The position numbers were made by a program, and so were the translations under genes. From the NCBI RefSeq assembly GCF_045679555.1, contig NC_092092.1:23240969-23304968 (forward strand): a stretch of 64,000 nucleotides of DNA, read 5' to 3'. Source of the DNA: Salvelinus alpinus (Eukaryota > Chordata > Actinopteri > Salmoniformes > Salmonidae). Each line of letters opens with the position of its first letter. Within the stretch, counting starts at the first letter, position 1. The notes under the pieces are model-generated. The model did not search any database. It saw only the letters and a program-made list of their open reading frames with translations, and was not told the origin of the DNA. Shown here in pieces: positions 1 through 13,446 of this stretch.

Positions 1-367
1 TTCTTTGTCATTGTTCTGGTCCCTCTACATAGGATCTGGTTTGACCCCAGTTCTTCATGTTACAACAAGTATATTTAGAATTTATAAAGTTAATTCCTTG
101 AGTTTCCTCCTTGGTTACTATATATTCCTAGGATGTCATTTCTAAAACGGATGACCCGTAGCAAAATATCCATAACTCATTTATCATAGTAAATATAGTA
201 CAGTTGAATACATTCATGATAAATATGTTCACACATCCTCTCCGGTCATTAGTGGCTTTACAGGTTCAAAATCCCTTTATAAAAAGGTAACCGAGCAGGC
301 TTAAAAGACTTGGGCTGAATTGCCTCCTCACATTTCCTGGCATCTCCCTCTCGCTCTCTGCCAACAG
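1..367 (+). other. abcb10: abcb10 intron, window edge
   Basis: AT-rich sequence without a recognisable exon. It ends in a pyrimidine-containing acceptor (CCAACAG) at 366-367, directly before the first abcb10 exon, so it is read as the intron upstream of that exon. The exons for the N-terminal mitochondrial targeting region and the first transmembrane helices must lie to the left of the window. Confidence 0.7.
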
Positions 368-3091
368 TTTTACGTGTCACCAAGTTTAGCAGCTTTTGTG
401 CTGCTGATTGTGCCTCCTATGGCTGGCCTAGCTGTCATATATGGGAGATACCTGCGCTCTATATCCAAACGTACACAGGACTCTCTGGCTGATGCCACAC
501 AGGTAAGACGAGACCCGTTCTAACTGCACAGCATGAGTCATTACTGAAGCAGTGTTGCGCCGTAGATTATTCTCCAAGCAGAGTACATAGACACCAGGTC
601 TTTTAATCATACATTTTTTTATTGAAACTAATTGATCAGACTGATACTGTGTTGTCTTGTAGTTGGCAGAAGAACGCATCAGCAACATGAGGACAGTTCG
701 GGCGTTTGGTAAGGAGCTGACAGAGGTGGCCAAGTATACGGAGAAGGCCAACTATGTTCTCCACCTGGCCAAACAGGAAGCCGTTTTGAGGGCTGGCTTC
801 TTTGGCGCGGTGAGCATCCAACAATTCAATGTTGCCCAATGTTCCCTAAAGAGAAATGGAGTGGTTAACATTTTCTCAATCAACGTCAGTTGAAATGTAG
901 TCAAGCCCTTTTGGCCTTTTGAAAGACTGGAACCACAGAGTTGTGCGATCTGTGGTGGAAGCTTCTGCTTTTATGACCTGTGTGTTTCTTTGGGGGTCAT
1001 TGGGTTGTAACTGGTTTTGTATGAGTCTCTTTTAGACTGGACTCAGTGGCAACATCATCATCCTGTCAGTGCTGTATAAGGGAGGGCTATTGATGGCCAG
1101 TGAACACATGACTGTGGGAGAGCTCTCTTCCTTCCTCATGTACGCCTTCTGGGTGGGCATTAGCATTGCAGGTAGGGCGTATATAATTGTCTCATTGCCT
1201 ATGCATTCTGAGGAAAACCCCCGCTCATTAATCAATGAACAAATCACACTGTTAGAATTTCCATTTTAATAAGAAACTGATTCTCTCTATCCCCTAATCT
1301 GTCTGAGCAGCTGTTTAAATGTCTGTTTCATTGAACAGGTATGAGCTCGTTCTACTCTGAACTGATGAAGGGCTTTGGCGCAGGGGCACGGCTTTGGGAG
1401 CTACTGGACAGGAAGCCCGAGTTCCCCCTCAATGGTCAGCATCAAGCCCTGCCATTCTAGACCACACTGAGAAAGCATTGTGCAAAAAAACTTAATTACA
1501 TCACACTTGTCTAGTAGTCCTCTGCATCTAAACTGGCATGTAAACGTACATGTCCATGTTCCTCCTCATTTCTCTGAAGAGGGTATTGTGCTGAGGCCGG
1601 AGCAGCTTAAGGGTCAACTGGAGTTCCAGAATGTCTCCTTTGCCTACCCAACCCGCAAAGACGCCCCCATCTTCCAGGACCTGAGTCTATCTGTGCCTGC
1701 TGGCTCAGTCATGGCCGTGGTAGGGCCCAGCGGATCAGGCAAATCCACTCTGGTCTCCCTGCTGCTCAGGCTCTACGACCCAGTTGCAGGTGAGGACTAC
1801 AGCTGAGGTCATCTCTTACAGCAGCGTCATGTCACTGTATGTCTTCCATTTCGTCAACAGTCTTCTGATTTAGAGATCCTTTTTTGCTGTATAGGTGTGA
1901 TCACTATCGACGGGCATGATGTGAGAGATTTGAATCCTTATTGGCTGAGGAGTCACATTGGAACTGTTAGTCAGGTAATTGGTCACATGACTATTATTAG
2001 TAGGCAATATGTTCCCATTGTTGTGGCTAAGCTGTGCTTTGACATGTGGTCTAACCCTGTGGTATTCTCCCTCTGTGGGTCTGCAGGAGCCTGTACTCTT
2101 CTCCTGTTCCATCGCTGAGAACATTGCCTATGGAGCGCCCGACTCTGGCACGGTCACAGTTCAGGAAATCCACCGGGCTGCACAGATCGCCAACGCTTAT
2201 GAGTTTGTCCGAGGTTTCCCAAAAGGCTTTGACACTGTGGTGGGAGAGAAGGGTGTTCTACTGTCAGGTGAGACAAATGCATGCATATCAGGAATTTTCT
2301 TTGATTTTGTGATGTGATTACATAGTTGATAGGTGTTCCTAAAAAAAAGAAATTGTTATGGTGTTGGACTTCACTGGGCATTCTCAAACCGGAATGATCT
2401 GACTACAGAGTTATTGTTCATAACTAAAACCATCGCTTCTTTAACAGCTTTAATGTAATGACTAGTTTTGCTTTAACCAACAGGTGGTCAGAAACAGAGA
2501 ATTGCTATTGCAAGGGCTCTGCTTAAGGTAATTTTAATTACACCCGATTACATGCATCAACAATTTTATGTTTTAGTCAAATGGGCAAATGTTGTAATGT
2601 ATGCATTCTCTCCCTTCCCTCAGAACCCCAAGATACTTCTACTTGATGAGGCTACAAGGTAAGACATTGTGCATGGTCTAATCACATTTTACATGAGTCG
2701 CTCTACCTCCATTTTGGACAGTTAAGCAACGTCAATCAGCTGGGTGAAGCAGTGTCAAACAACCCAATGACATGTGAGCTATAACTCATGGACCTCTATT
2801 CACTTTTGCCCTCTCTTTTCCATTCCCCTCTTCATCAGTGCCCTGGATGCAGAGAATGAGTTCCTGGTCCAGGAGGCTCTAGAGCGGCTCATGGATGGGC
2901 GCACAGTGCTGATCATCGCCCACCGCCTCTCCACCATCCAGAATGCTGACGCCGTGGCTGTGCTGGACCAGCGGCGTGTGGTAGAGTGTGGGCAGCATGC
3001 ACAGCTCCTGGGCAACCGCCAAGGCGTCTTCAGGAAGCTGATGGAGAAACAAGCCTTCCTTCAAGAGGGGCAAAAGCAAGCGTTGCGTTGA
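368..3091 (+). CDS. abcb10: ABCB10, mitochondrial inner-membrane ABC transporter (C-terminal ten exons)
   Basis: Ten in-phase exons with GT-AG borders: 368-502, 663-809, 1036-1171, 1339-1434, 1580-1789, 1895-1974, 2087-2267, 2484-2527, 2624-2658 and 2839-3091 (stop TGA). They encode the last 438 residues, from the late transmembrane domain to the C terminus. The nucleotide-binding domain is complete: Walker [10 protein letters not shown] in exon 5, the Q-loop TVSQEP across exons 6/7, the signature LSGGQKQR across exons 7/8, Walker B ILLLDEAT in exon 9, the D-loop SALDAEN and the H-loop IAHR in the last exon. The transmembrane part has the ABCB10-like stretches VIYGRYLR and [13 protein letters not shown]. 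The family is a homodimeric half-transporter of the mitochondrial inner membrane, needed for haem synthesis in red cells. No damage is visible in this half. ABCB8 fits the sequence less well. Confidence 0.95.
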
Positions 3092-3370
3092 AAAGAGCTG
3101 TGGTGGGGGAGGGGGCCTTAAATGTAGAGAAACTGCCTTTAGCTGTGTGGTGACGTGCTAATCACGCTGCGCTCTGCTACACTCCTCAGTCTGTCAGTGG
3201 TGTGTGTGAATCAGTTTAAGCTATTTGCAAGGGAGCATTTGAATATCAACTGGAACATGGATGATTTTAATATTGCAGAGCCATCTCATAGCGCTGACGG
3301 GGATTCATTTTGAGACAGCCAGTAGGTTTGGATTCTCTTCTTTAGGACACCCAATTTGAGTATCATTATT
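3092..3370 (+). other. abcb10 3' UTR and downstream flank
   Basis: Non-coding sequence after the stop codon. No canonical AATAAA is obvious before the repeat that starts at 3371, so the cleavage site of abcb10 is not placed. Confidence 0.5.
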
Positions 3371-3722
3371 CAAGCTGCAATATGTAACTTTTTGGGTGAC
3401 CTGACCAAATTTGCATAGAAATGTTATAGATCAGTCACTCATTGAAAGCAAGTCTAAGAAGGGGTAAATCTGTTCTATGTGCGCTATTTCTATGCTTCCT
3501 GTTAAGTTTCGTTTTTACGTCTTTTACTTTCGGTTTTGTACACCAGCTTCAAAAAGCTGGAAATATATCTTTGATTCTGAAAAATATATTTCACAGTGGT
3601 TTAGATGGTATAATGATTCTCTACACTGCTTCCTAGTTTTTTCACACAAACTGAAATTAGGCAAACTATTAGTTTCAGCTACCAGGAAATGGTGGCGCGA
3701 GTTCTGGATATTGCATCTTTGA
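3371..3722. mobile_element. Short non-autonomous DNA repeat (MITE-like)
   Basis: It begins CAAGCTGCAATATGTAACTT and ends near GATATTGCATCTTTG; the two ends are imperfect inverted copies of one another (GCTGCAATATG against GATGCAATATC). This is a teleost dispersed repeat seen in many fish introns. It has no coding capacity. Confidence 0.5.
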
Positions 3723-3868
3723 GGTTAGGATATGCAGGAAATATGAACGACACACTTTGAAGTACGGCCTATATCAAGTAAATATTATAAATGAGTCACT
3801 ATGCCTTTTCAAGAAAGCAAAAGCTGTCTTTTGTATTAAATAACTACTTACCAGACTGAGAAAATATA

Positions 3869-4667
3869 CACTGTGGCAAGTTTCTTAGGTACGCCAACCC
3901 ATTCACAAAATTGGGTCATGCCTTTAGATGGTGACTCACGTGGCTGGCTATATAAAGCAGATGGACGGTCATCGAGGCATTCAGTTATTGTTCCATTGAA
4001 GGTTAGAATGGGTGAAAAGATTGACCTAAGCGACTTTGAGCATGGTTTGATCGTCGCTGCCAGGCATGCAGGTTCCAGTATCTTAGAAACGGTCAGCCTC
4101 CTGGGCTTTTCACGTACAACCGTGTCTAGGGTTTACCGAGACAGGTGAGACAAACAAAAAAACATCCAATCAGCAGCAGTCCTGTGGGCGAAAACAGCTC
4201 GTTGATGAGAAGTCGATGGAGAATGGCAAGAATAGTGCAAGCTTACAGGCGGACCACAAACAGGCAACTAATGGCGCTCAACGACATTTTGGAACGCACA
4301 ACTCATCCGTCCTTGTCACGGATGGGCTATTGCAGCAGGGGTTCACTCCTATCAGCTAAAAACAAGAAGCAGCTCCAGTGGGCACGCAATCACCAACACT
4401 GGACAATTGAGGAGTAAAAAAAAACATTGCCTGGTCTGATGAATCTTGATTCCTGTTGTGTCATGCCAGAGTCAGGATTTGGCGTAAGCAGCGTGAGTCC
4501 ATGGCCCATCCTGCCTGGTGTCAACAGTAGAGGATGATGGGGAATGTTAAGTCCATTGATAACAATTGAGCACTGTTTCCATGCCCTGAAGAATTCAGAC
4601 TGTTCTGGAGGCAAAGGGGTGTCTGACTCAGAACCAGATGGGTGTACCTAATTAACTAGCCACAGTG
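3869..4667 (+). mobile_element. Tc1-like transposon relic with short TIRs
   Basis: The left end starts CACTGTGGCAAGTTTCTTAG after TA, and the right end is its imperfect inverse ending CCACAGTG, giving terminal repeats of about 28 bp. The reading frame at about 4008-4148 begins MGEKIDLSDFEHGLIVAARH and continues GFSRTTVSRVYRD, which is the N-terminal helix-turn-helix of a Tc1-family transposase. Further transposase fragments (NHQHWTIEE) appear near 4390 in other frames. The element is about 800 bp, half the normal length, with several frame breaks, so it is dead. Confidence 0.8.
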
Positions 4668-6116
4668 TCCATTTATTTGTTACAAGTTATCCAAAACGTG
4701 AAGCTAGCATTGTCAATTATGTAGGCATATTTCAAAAACAATGGCAAACATACAGAGCACTGATATACAAGCAACATTGACATAAATGTGGACGATAATC
4801 AAATATCTTACATTGTAGTTGATAAAGCAAACAAACCACCACTGATCAGTTATGAAAATGATATGCAAATGTTCTGCTATTTCACCACTGGCTATTATTT
4901 CATTGATGGATAGTATGCTGGATATTTGATTTACATAAAATACTATCACAAAATTAATCTTCAAAGATGCTTTTGGGTCTTCCATTGGTACCAATTGTAC
5001 ATTTCTGAACAATCTAACATTCAATAGGTAGAATTTGACCAAATCCATGTTATCTTGATAGTATGACTGAAAGACCTTGCAGACTTTTTAGTATTTGGAT
5101 TTAGAGTTCAGCACCATCCTTTATACTAATGGGATATGTAGATCTTTAAAATGTGGCATTATAAGCTCACAGTATCAAATAACATTTATTTTCTTATCTG
5201 ACACTGATTAATACATTTTTCTCACTTACCTGTGACACTGGATGTACTGTGCCTGGATTGTACTGCAAAGAAACATTCACTGCTCTGTTTTGTGCCATTT
5301 TACTCCTCACATTTTAATCTTGGATTCAGTAGTCACCCTTGTGCAATAGAAAAGCAAGAACAAGAATGGTAGGGAGATTTTAATTAACTTTGAGCTTCAA
5401 CCAATGCCATACCAATGTTCCATACCAATGTAAGTCCTATATAAATGTCCTCTACAGAAGGCTCCTGGGTAAAATCAGTATGTTGTAATAATGTATTCAA
5501 ATATGATATTTTAATGATTTTGTGTGCTAAATTATTAGGCCTTTGTGAAAAATAAAAGATCTTATTAATATTCTGTGATTTCCTTTTCAAATATAAACTC
5601 ATTAATACAGAACCTTACGATGCAGGAAAAGTTACATTAACTGTAAAATGTTTTTTATATTATCTCAGACTCATATTTCTAATCAGAAAATATTTCCTCT
5701 AACCTAATCTCTCGTGGACAGATGAAACAGCAAGAAAAAAAAGAGGAAATTACTAACTTTCGCAAGAGAATTTTACTTCTGGGTAACCGAAATGACCAAA
5801 AGAGGGTACTATTAACCTATTGTTTTTTTTCTCTCTCCAATCTGTGTGTTTAGAAAAGTTATATATCAACTGAATGAAATTCTAAATGTTCAGTCGAGAC
5901 AAATCTGGACCATCCAAATCAATTCCTTGGATTTTTTCCTCATCCATTCTATTCATACACCTTTGTCACCTCTATCAGTGATCAAATAGATCAGTTCAGA
6001 GCCCATGACATGCACTGGCGTTGCGTACTGGACACCTGCGCTGCCCCCACAAGGCAGTAACCCTTCAAAAAGTCTGTCATAAAGCTTTTTCATTTCAATA
6101 TGTACTAGGAAGCTAA
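4668..6116. other. Intergenic, nothing recognised
   Basis: AT-rich sequence with only short open frames and no motif I can assign. It may hold old unrecognised repeats. Confidence 0.5.
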
Positions 6117-7115
6117 GTACTTATTTCTTGGCGTCAAATCACATATCTACCGTAGCTTTGATTGGACTGATCATGTCAACATCATAGTTACAAAATCTTA
6201 GCTAGCAAGCTAGACAAGCAGTCATCTTCAAGAATCAAGTCAACAATCTACTGGCGAATCCTGTTCAATCCTTGTCATATGAAGAGAAATTATTGATAAA
6301 ATGTATCGGTGCTCATCAGCCATTGGACATAAACATTGACCGCATGACTTCTGCCGCATTCAAAACAACTGGAAACTCGGAACTGGGAAATCTCAGACGT
6401 CAGTGAGTTCAAGACAACTGGGAACTCAGGGAAAAAATTAGCCCCGACTGGGAAAATACATTTTGAACAGTCATTCAAGTCGGAATTCCAAGTCGGGAAC
6501 TCATGCCTCTTTCTAGAGCTCCGACCTGAAGATCACTGACGTCATGATTCGACCTTGTTTTTTTTTCAGAATTCCCAGGTGTCTTTTTTGTATTTTACCC
6601 CCTTTTCCCCTTTTTTCTCCCAATTTCAATTTCAATTACGACCTTGTCTCATCGCTGCAACTCCCCAACGGGCTTGGGGGAAGCAAAGGTTGAGTCATGC
6701 ATCCTCCGAAACTTGACCCGTCAAACCGCACACTTTATCACTTGCCTGCTTAACCCAGAAGCCAGCTGCACCAAAGTGTCAGAAGAAACACCGTTCAGCT
6801 GACGACCGAAGTCAGCCTGCCGGCACCCGGCCTGCCACTAGGAGTCACTAGAGTAAAGTATTTAAAGTATTTATCCTACGGTTCTGATTTGTGTACAGGG
6901 AGATTACTGTAAGAATGGTCCATGTTCTGATTTCTGTACCTGTACATTTCAAAAGTGCTGAACAAATAGTTATATTGATTACATCCATCCTAGCTCACTC
7001 ATTAATGTCTTAATCGAAATTACGGATTGCCTCTTATCAACTGACAAATATCTCAATTGTCAGTTGAATCCACATTTGTTTAAACAAGTCAGCCATATCA
7101 GCTATGTTTTTTTAA
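6117..7115 (+). repeat. Dispersed repeat, copy 1 of an inverted pair
   Basis: Two blocks (about 6140-6345 and 6853-7115) match, in the same order and as reverse complement, 14400-14612 and 13447-13700. Shared landmarks include GCTTTGATTGGACTGATCAT, CCTTGTCATATGAAGAGAAA and ACAAATAGTTATATTGA. The gap between the blocks here is enlarged by a SINE-related insertion. It is non-coding and looks like an old salmonid transposon family. Confidence 0.7.
6578..6850 (-). mobile_element. SINE-related fragment inserted in the repeat
   Basis: Contains TTTTTTCTCCCAATTTCAA, CTCATCGCTGCAACTCCCC, GCATCCTCCGAAAC and AACCCAGAAGCCAGCTGCAC. The same string of landmarks recurs at 38463-38760 and, in part, at 47815-47895. 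It fits the body of a salmonid tRNA-derived SINE lacking its head. The insertion explains why this copy of the flanking repeat is longer than its partner. Confidence 0.55.
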
Positions 7116-8105
7116 AAGGCAGTAAATGAGGTTGAATTAACTGTTTTGCTGCCAGAAAAGGCTCCATTCATAGCCAGGTGTAAGGATTCACTCCATGGTG
7201 CTGAAAAGACAGCTCTGCTGTTGGGACAGATTTATGTAGTTTGTGGGCACAGTTTGTGGGCACCATTTGTCACCGTTATAGTGCAATTAATGTATTGTTT
7301 AGTGTTGTGCTGTGTTGTGTAGTGGCTTTGATAGCATGCATCAAAACATTTGGGGGGAGTTTGCCACACCAAAATCGTCATGCTAAAATCGCCACTGCTC
7401 AGGCCTTGAAAAAGAAATGGCCTAATTGAACTGATGGAAAGTAAGTGGATTTCGGTGAAGAAATGCCGTGGTTAAGGCTACGATGGTGCCAGTGCAGAGT
7501 GGAGCATACTCAGGTGTTTAAAAGCACATATCAGACCGAGAGCCTAAAGCTTTGTTCTTAGGTAGTTCTTTATGAGTTTTAGTTTAGAAAACCATCTCTC
7601 CGCAGAAGCGACAGTTACAGGGATGCTAAAAACAGCTTGGTTACCTTAGCAACATCAGGGAAACAGGGCAGAAGGGAGGAGTGCTTCAAATACAGCAGTT
7701 CTGTAACATCTTTAATTGAGCCTCTCATACTCCTTAATTCTCCTTAATTCTCCAAAATGTTATGGAAAGAGATTAACTGTAGCCTATAGGATGTTTTGGG
7801 ACAGGCACACCTGGCAGATGCAAACAGTTTGGCAGATGCAGACAGACCCTCCCCCACCCCGACTAGTAAAGGTCTTGGATCCCCACATAGAAGACAAGGA
7901 GTCAGGAAAATGGATAAGAGAGACTATTACTCTTTTAAATTCATTAGATATGAGTAATAATAGTATGATATTTATTGGCTGCTCCCCTCTTAGGATCTTC
8001 TTAAGTGCTGTGTGTGTGCCACCTTGTGATTGAGGCTGCTGTGCTTTGCTGCCTGAGTGGTGCTCTTTATCAGGTCTGTGTCCTGCAACCAATCAAGAGA
8101 CCTGG
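7116..8105. other. Intergenic, repeat-like, no gene
   Basis: Contains low-complexity and repeat-like stretches (for example the duplicated TTGTGGGCAC at about 7240-7265). No frame here resembles a protein I know. Confidence 0.4.
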
Positions 8106-8112
8106 AGAGAGA

Positions 8113-8173
<61 letters not shown>

Positions 8174-8260
8174 AAAGAGAGAGAGAGAGAGAGATAGAGA
8201 GAGGGAGGGAAAGAGAGAGAGAGAGAGGGAGAGAGAGAGAGAGAGGGAGAGAGAGAGAGA
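8106..8260. repeat. (GA)n microsatellite
   Basis: About 155 bp of GA repeats with scattered GGGA and GATA interruptions. The long Arg/Glu open frames over it are artefacts of the repeat. Confidence 0.95.
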
Positions 8261-8391
8261 GCAGAAGGTACTTGACAGCTTAGAAACAGATTATTCCCTC
8301 CACTTTTGATATTTAACCCTTACATACACCTTACACTTATCTTCCATCGTTATAAAACAAATTATAGTTACTTTACTTTACTCTAAAGTTG

Positions 8392-8540
8392 TGAGATACA
8401 GAGCAAGATATACACAGAGAGATTCAGAGAGATACAGCGAGAGAGATACAGAGAGAGATAAAGAGGGAGAGATACAGAGAGAGATACAGACAGATACAGA
8501 GAGAGATAAAGAGAGAGATACAGATAGAGAGAGATACAGT
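8392..8540. repeat. GATACAGA-type microsatellite
   Basis: Degenerate tandem GAGATACAGA/GAGAGATA units over about 150 bp, ending where a SINE begins. Confidence 0.85.
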
Positions 8541-8695
8541 GTGGCAGGTAGCCTAGCGGGTAAGAGTGTTGGACCAGTAACCGAAAGGTCCTTGGGTTGA
8601 ATCCCTGAACTGACTAGGTGAAAAAATATATAACGGTGTGCCCTTGAGCAAGGCACTTAACCCTAATTGCTCCTGTAAGTGTCTGTTAAATTACT
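8541..8695 (+). mobile_element. tRNA-derived SINE (HpaI/SmaI type)
   Basis: The tRNA-like head shows an A-box-like GTAGCCTAGCGGGTAAGAG and a B-box-like GGGTTGAATCCC. It is followed by the family body (CCTTGAGCAAGGCACTTAAC). The tail is cut short. The head is degenerate and is not a working tRNA. Confidence 0.75.
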
Positions 8696-8919
8696 CAAAT
8701 AGAGAGATAAGAGATAGATGCACTCCTGCCATCAAAGACTGTAGAAGGACCAGATAGTCCACATCCTTACACATTTATTTTTATAATAGTTATTTTACTT
8801 TACTTCTAAAGTTTTGAGTTTTATTGGTCCTAAGTGTTGAGAAGAGAGAGGTAGAGGAGGAGTGGAGGAGGGAGACAATCATTTAAATACGTGATAAGGT
8901 AGGATGAAGGAGTACTCAC

Positions 8920-9536
8920 TCTGGTCAACGAGCAGAGGCAGCAGGTCGGTGAAATAGCTGAACTCTAGGAAGGCAGTGTGTGGGCCACCTTCACAGGCTG
9001 AAGGGTCATGGAGAGGTCCTGGACAAACTCGGCCGTCAGGCTCTCCTCCACCAGGGTCATGTTGGCAGTGACCTCATCTGGAAGGAACAAACATACTGAC
9101 AATAATCCTGCATCCAAACAATCTGCAGGGAGAGAGTGAGGGAAAGAGAAAGAGGCAGGGAGAAAATGGAGAAGGGGAGAGATCAGATCAATTGAAAAAT
9201 ATGTTTCTGAACAACAAGAATAACTTTTTATACCAGGCTGTGTATTTACTGTGCAGCCCAGTTTCACTGGTGAATGGTTCTGGGTCATCATGACAATGTG
9301 GGTGAGTGCCTCCCCATCTGGCTGGAAGTCCTCCATCCCTCTAATTTGACTGAACTGAGTTATCCATCTATCTACACACACACGCAAATAAGAGCCGATA
9401 GGTTAAAGGTGACAACAACTCAGGAGATGAAATAAGGACTTGAACCCCAGCCCTCTAGTACCTTTGAAGTAGACAACACCCAGAGCAACCAAGGCAGCAC
9501 TTCTTCACACGGGCTTTGTCCGGATGCAATCCACCT
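8920..9536 (-). pseudogene. agt: Serpin relic, probably angiotensinogen (agt)
   Basis: Three consecutive minus-strand segments translate as a serpin core. The first (about 9536-9467) reads TGCKVDCIRTKPV ... SAALVALGVVYFK with donor GTACTA. The second (9371-9234) reads DRWITQFSQIRGMEDF ... ALTHIVMMTQ. The third (from an acceptor near 9124, through 9077 to 8920) reads LLSVCLFLPDE ... NMTLVEESLTAEF then DLSMTLQPVK, with donor GTGAGT. These are the serpin hinge strands (NAVYFKG, LPDE). The TGC motif before the second strand matches the cysteine region of angiotensinogen, whose human gene is also on 1q42. The first piece has an in-frame TGA and the third a dinucleotide insertion that shifts frame. 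The N-terminal (angiotensin-bearing) and last exons were not found. Serpin identity is fairly firm; agt is an inference. Confidence 0.6.
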
Positions 9537-10195
9537 TGCAGCCAGTCTGGTTGATTGCATTAATGGTTGTGCCTGTTTTCAATCTTTCCGCAAGATAGTG
9601 CCAACTCTCCATGTTTTGTAAATGCTCAGTACAACGCTCATGTGCTTTCAAAATGGTCCCGTATTCTTCCACTAACGAAAACCGTCACTGCTCAAATTAG
9701 TCTCTTTTTCCAAAAATGCGACAAAAAAAAGAAAAAAAGAAAAGAAAACGGCATCAGATAAAGTTGAATACACAAGCTATGTCCGTGTAATTTTTTATCC
9801 GTTTTTCATACATTTTTCATAGTTGTCACTAAATCTCAGAGGGACTGGGTCCCCACTTTGAGGGAATACAATATCTCTGATCTATTTTGACCCTTTTTGA
9901 CAAGATGTTTGTCAGACGGGGCCTCTGATAAACACGTTCTGTCGTAGGTCCACAAACTGGTCTTTTTGTGACTCTGGAACAGCAAGGACTGGGGGTGAAT
10001 CAGACTCTGAATCTGAATTTGCATCTTCCTCTCCGAGCTCTCGATCTGGTTCGACATCAGCAAATGCTGCGCTGCTGCTAGTGATGGCCAGTAGTACTGA
10101 TGATGATGAGCCACTGACAGCAGCAGAGGCAGTAATGCTACTGGTTGAAGTGCTAGCTAGGCTAATGCTAGTGGTTGTTGAAGTGCTAGCTAGGT
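9537..10195 (-). mobile_element. hAT/ZMYM1-like transposase remnant
   Basis: The minus strand near 9660-9537 reads HERCTEHLQNMESWHYLAER then LKTGTTINAINQ, similar to the region after the zinc finger in the hAT-derived ZMYM1-like proteins common in fish. Further pieces on the same strand at 9836-9900 (DIVFPQSGDPVPL) and an acidic/serine-rich stretch at 10000-10110 would fit an N-terminal part. It is badly degraded. The identification is tentative and rests on remembered similarity. Confidence 0.35.
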
Positions 10196-10196
10196 C

Positions 10197-10751
10197 CAGT
10201 GGTAAAAATACTTGAAAGTAGTACTTAAGTAATTTTGGGGGGGATATCTGTACTTTGCTTTATTATTTATATTTATACTTTTACTTTTACTGCACTACAT
10301 TCCTAAAGAAAATACATTTTCCCTGACACCCAAAAGTACTCATTACATTTTGAATGCTTAGCAGGACAGGAAAATGGTCCAATTCACGCAGTTATCAAGA
10401 GAACATCCCTGGCTATCCCTACTGCCTCTGATCTGGCAGACTCACTAAACACAAGTGCTTCATTTGTAAATGATATCTTAGTATTACTTTTAGACTTTTA
10501 CTCAAGTAGTATTTTACTGACTCACTTTTACTTGAGTCATTTTCTATTAAGGTATCTTTACTAAAAAAAACAAAATCAAACAATACCACAAACATACATC
10601 TAAATATGTCCACGTCTACCAGTGGAGTTATTACAATTAGAAACATTATTTTACAAGTCCATTGGGTTGGTGAAAAATGTCACATTTCTGTGAAGCTGAG
10701 CTCCCTCTGAGCTCCCTCAAGTATGACAATTGGGTACTTTTTCCACCACTG
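10197..10751. mobile_element. Non-autonomous hAT element
   Basis: It starts CAGTGGTAAAAATACTTGAA and ends TTTTTCCACCACTG, a terminal inverted repeat of the hAT CAGNG type. It is flanked by an 8-bp target duplication, GCTAGGTC (10189-10196) against GCTAGGGC (10752-10759). Internal AAAGTACTTAAGT-like motifs mark a very common teleost family. It has no coding capacity. Confidence 0.8.
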
Positions 10752-10759
10752 GCTAGGGC

Positions 10760-12032
10760 CTGTCTTTGGGCTTGTCGTCATCGTGTCCTCTGCCTCAACC
10801 ATGATGGCAATTATTATCAGCCAGACTTGTCTTTTTACTAAAGAAATATGTTCATTTAGGTCATTTTTCTGTTAAAATGCAATCTTATTTATTTTTATTT
10901 CTCTGCCCCACTCTTCTGAATGCGTCTCACCACAGAGATTTTGCTACAGCTTCGGGACAGATCAAAATTGAAGGTGTCCAACTCAAGGTGTCATAAATAA
11001 AATGCACCCCCCAACCCCAATGTTAAAAATATTTTCACATGACCCTCCCCTTGTATTGTAAAATAAATTGAACACCCTCCCCCCTCATATAATTAACAAA
11101 AAATGATGTTTTTTAGCACAAATAACAATAACTGTAGTGGCCCTGTGTTTATAAATGTTGATATTGACTTTGCTTTGTGGCACAGTTGATGCCACACAGG
11201 GCTACGGGCCAGAAGTTAGAGGGGTTGCCGACCACCACAGGTGAGCTCACTTTTCCTGCCTGTTTCATTACACTACGATCAATGATCAGCTTGGGGGATA
11301 TCAGATTTTCTACATTTTGATCCCATATTTATAGTTGTATAAAATATATGCAACACATTTTCCACCAACAGGTTTCTGTGCCAATGCACCACACAACCAA
11401 CTAACAAAGCATTCTGACTTCGGGCATGGTTTACGTGCTCAACACCACAATAATAGACTATTTCGATCTAGACAAACTGAAAATACATCCCTCCCTACTA
11501 GGGCTGGCCCATTTTGATCGACTGAGATTTCTTTAGTTGAGCAGTCACAAATAAATATATATATTCATAGTGCACAAGACGCCAGTATGACTCGCGCCTG
11601 TCTCAGTGGACTAATCCATTTCAGAGGCTGTGGGGAGGGCACAGTCCATCACTCTAGGACACGTGCTACTGAAATTGTATATGGGTATAATGTAAGAACA
11701 ATGGTGTGCAACAATAATAAAAAATATATTATTTTATATGATATTTTATAGCGGTCGCTGTTTGAGGTTCTGGAACATAGCCTAATCTTCAGTGTCATTG
11801 AATTGGCGCCTTTTCCTAGCAAATGTTACTATGTGCATAATAGAAAAGTTAACCAGCATATTGCTGTTGAGAACAATTCGGCAGAGGCAGCAGCAGAGTG
11901 AGAAGAGAGAACAGCCCTTACATTATTTCTCCAAGAAGAAAATTGAGAGAGGAAACCCCAATTTGTTAGGTCTGTAATCAACAGCTGTTAAATGTGCCTG
12001 GCTTTATACATCATCCATATATATATATAGAG
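10760..12032. other. Intergenic, nothing recognised
   Basis: No gene-like frame. C-rich and A-rich stretches near 11010-11090 look like old repeat tails. An (AT)n run ends just before the transposon at 12033. Confidence 0.4.
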
Positions 12033-13444
<1,412 letters not shown>

Positions 13445-13446
13445 TA

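Noticed and set aside
8005-8309. Long Arg/Glu-rich open frames on the plus strand
   Set aside because: They are the translation of the (GA)n microsatellite and have no protein-like composition.
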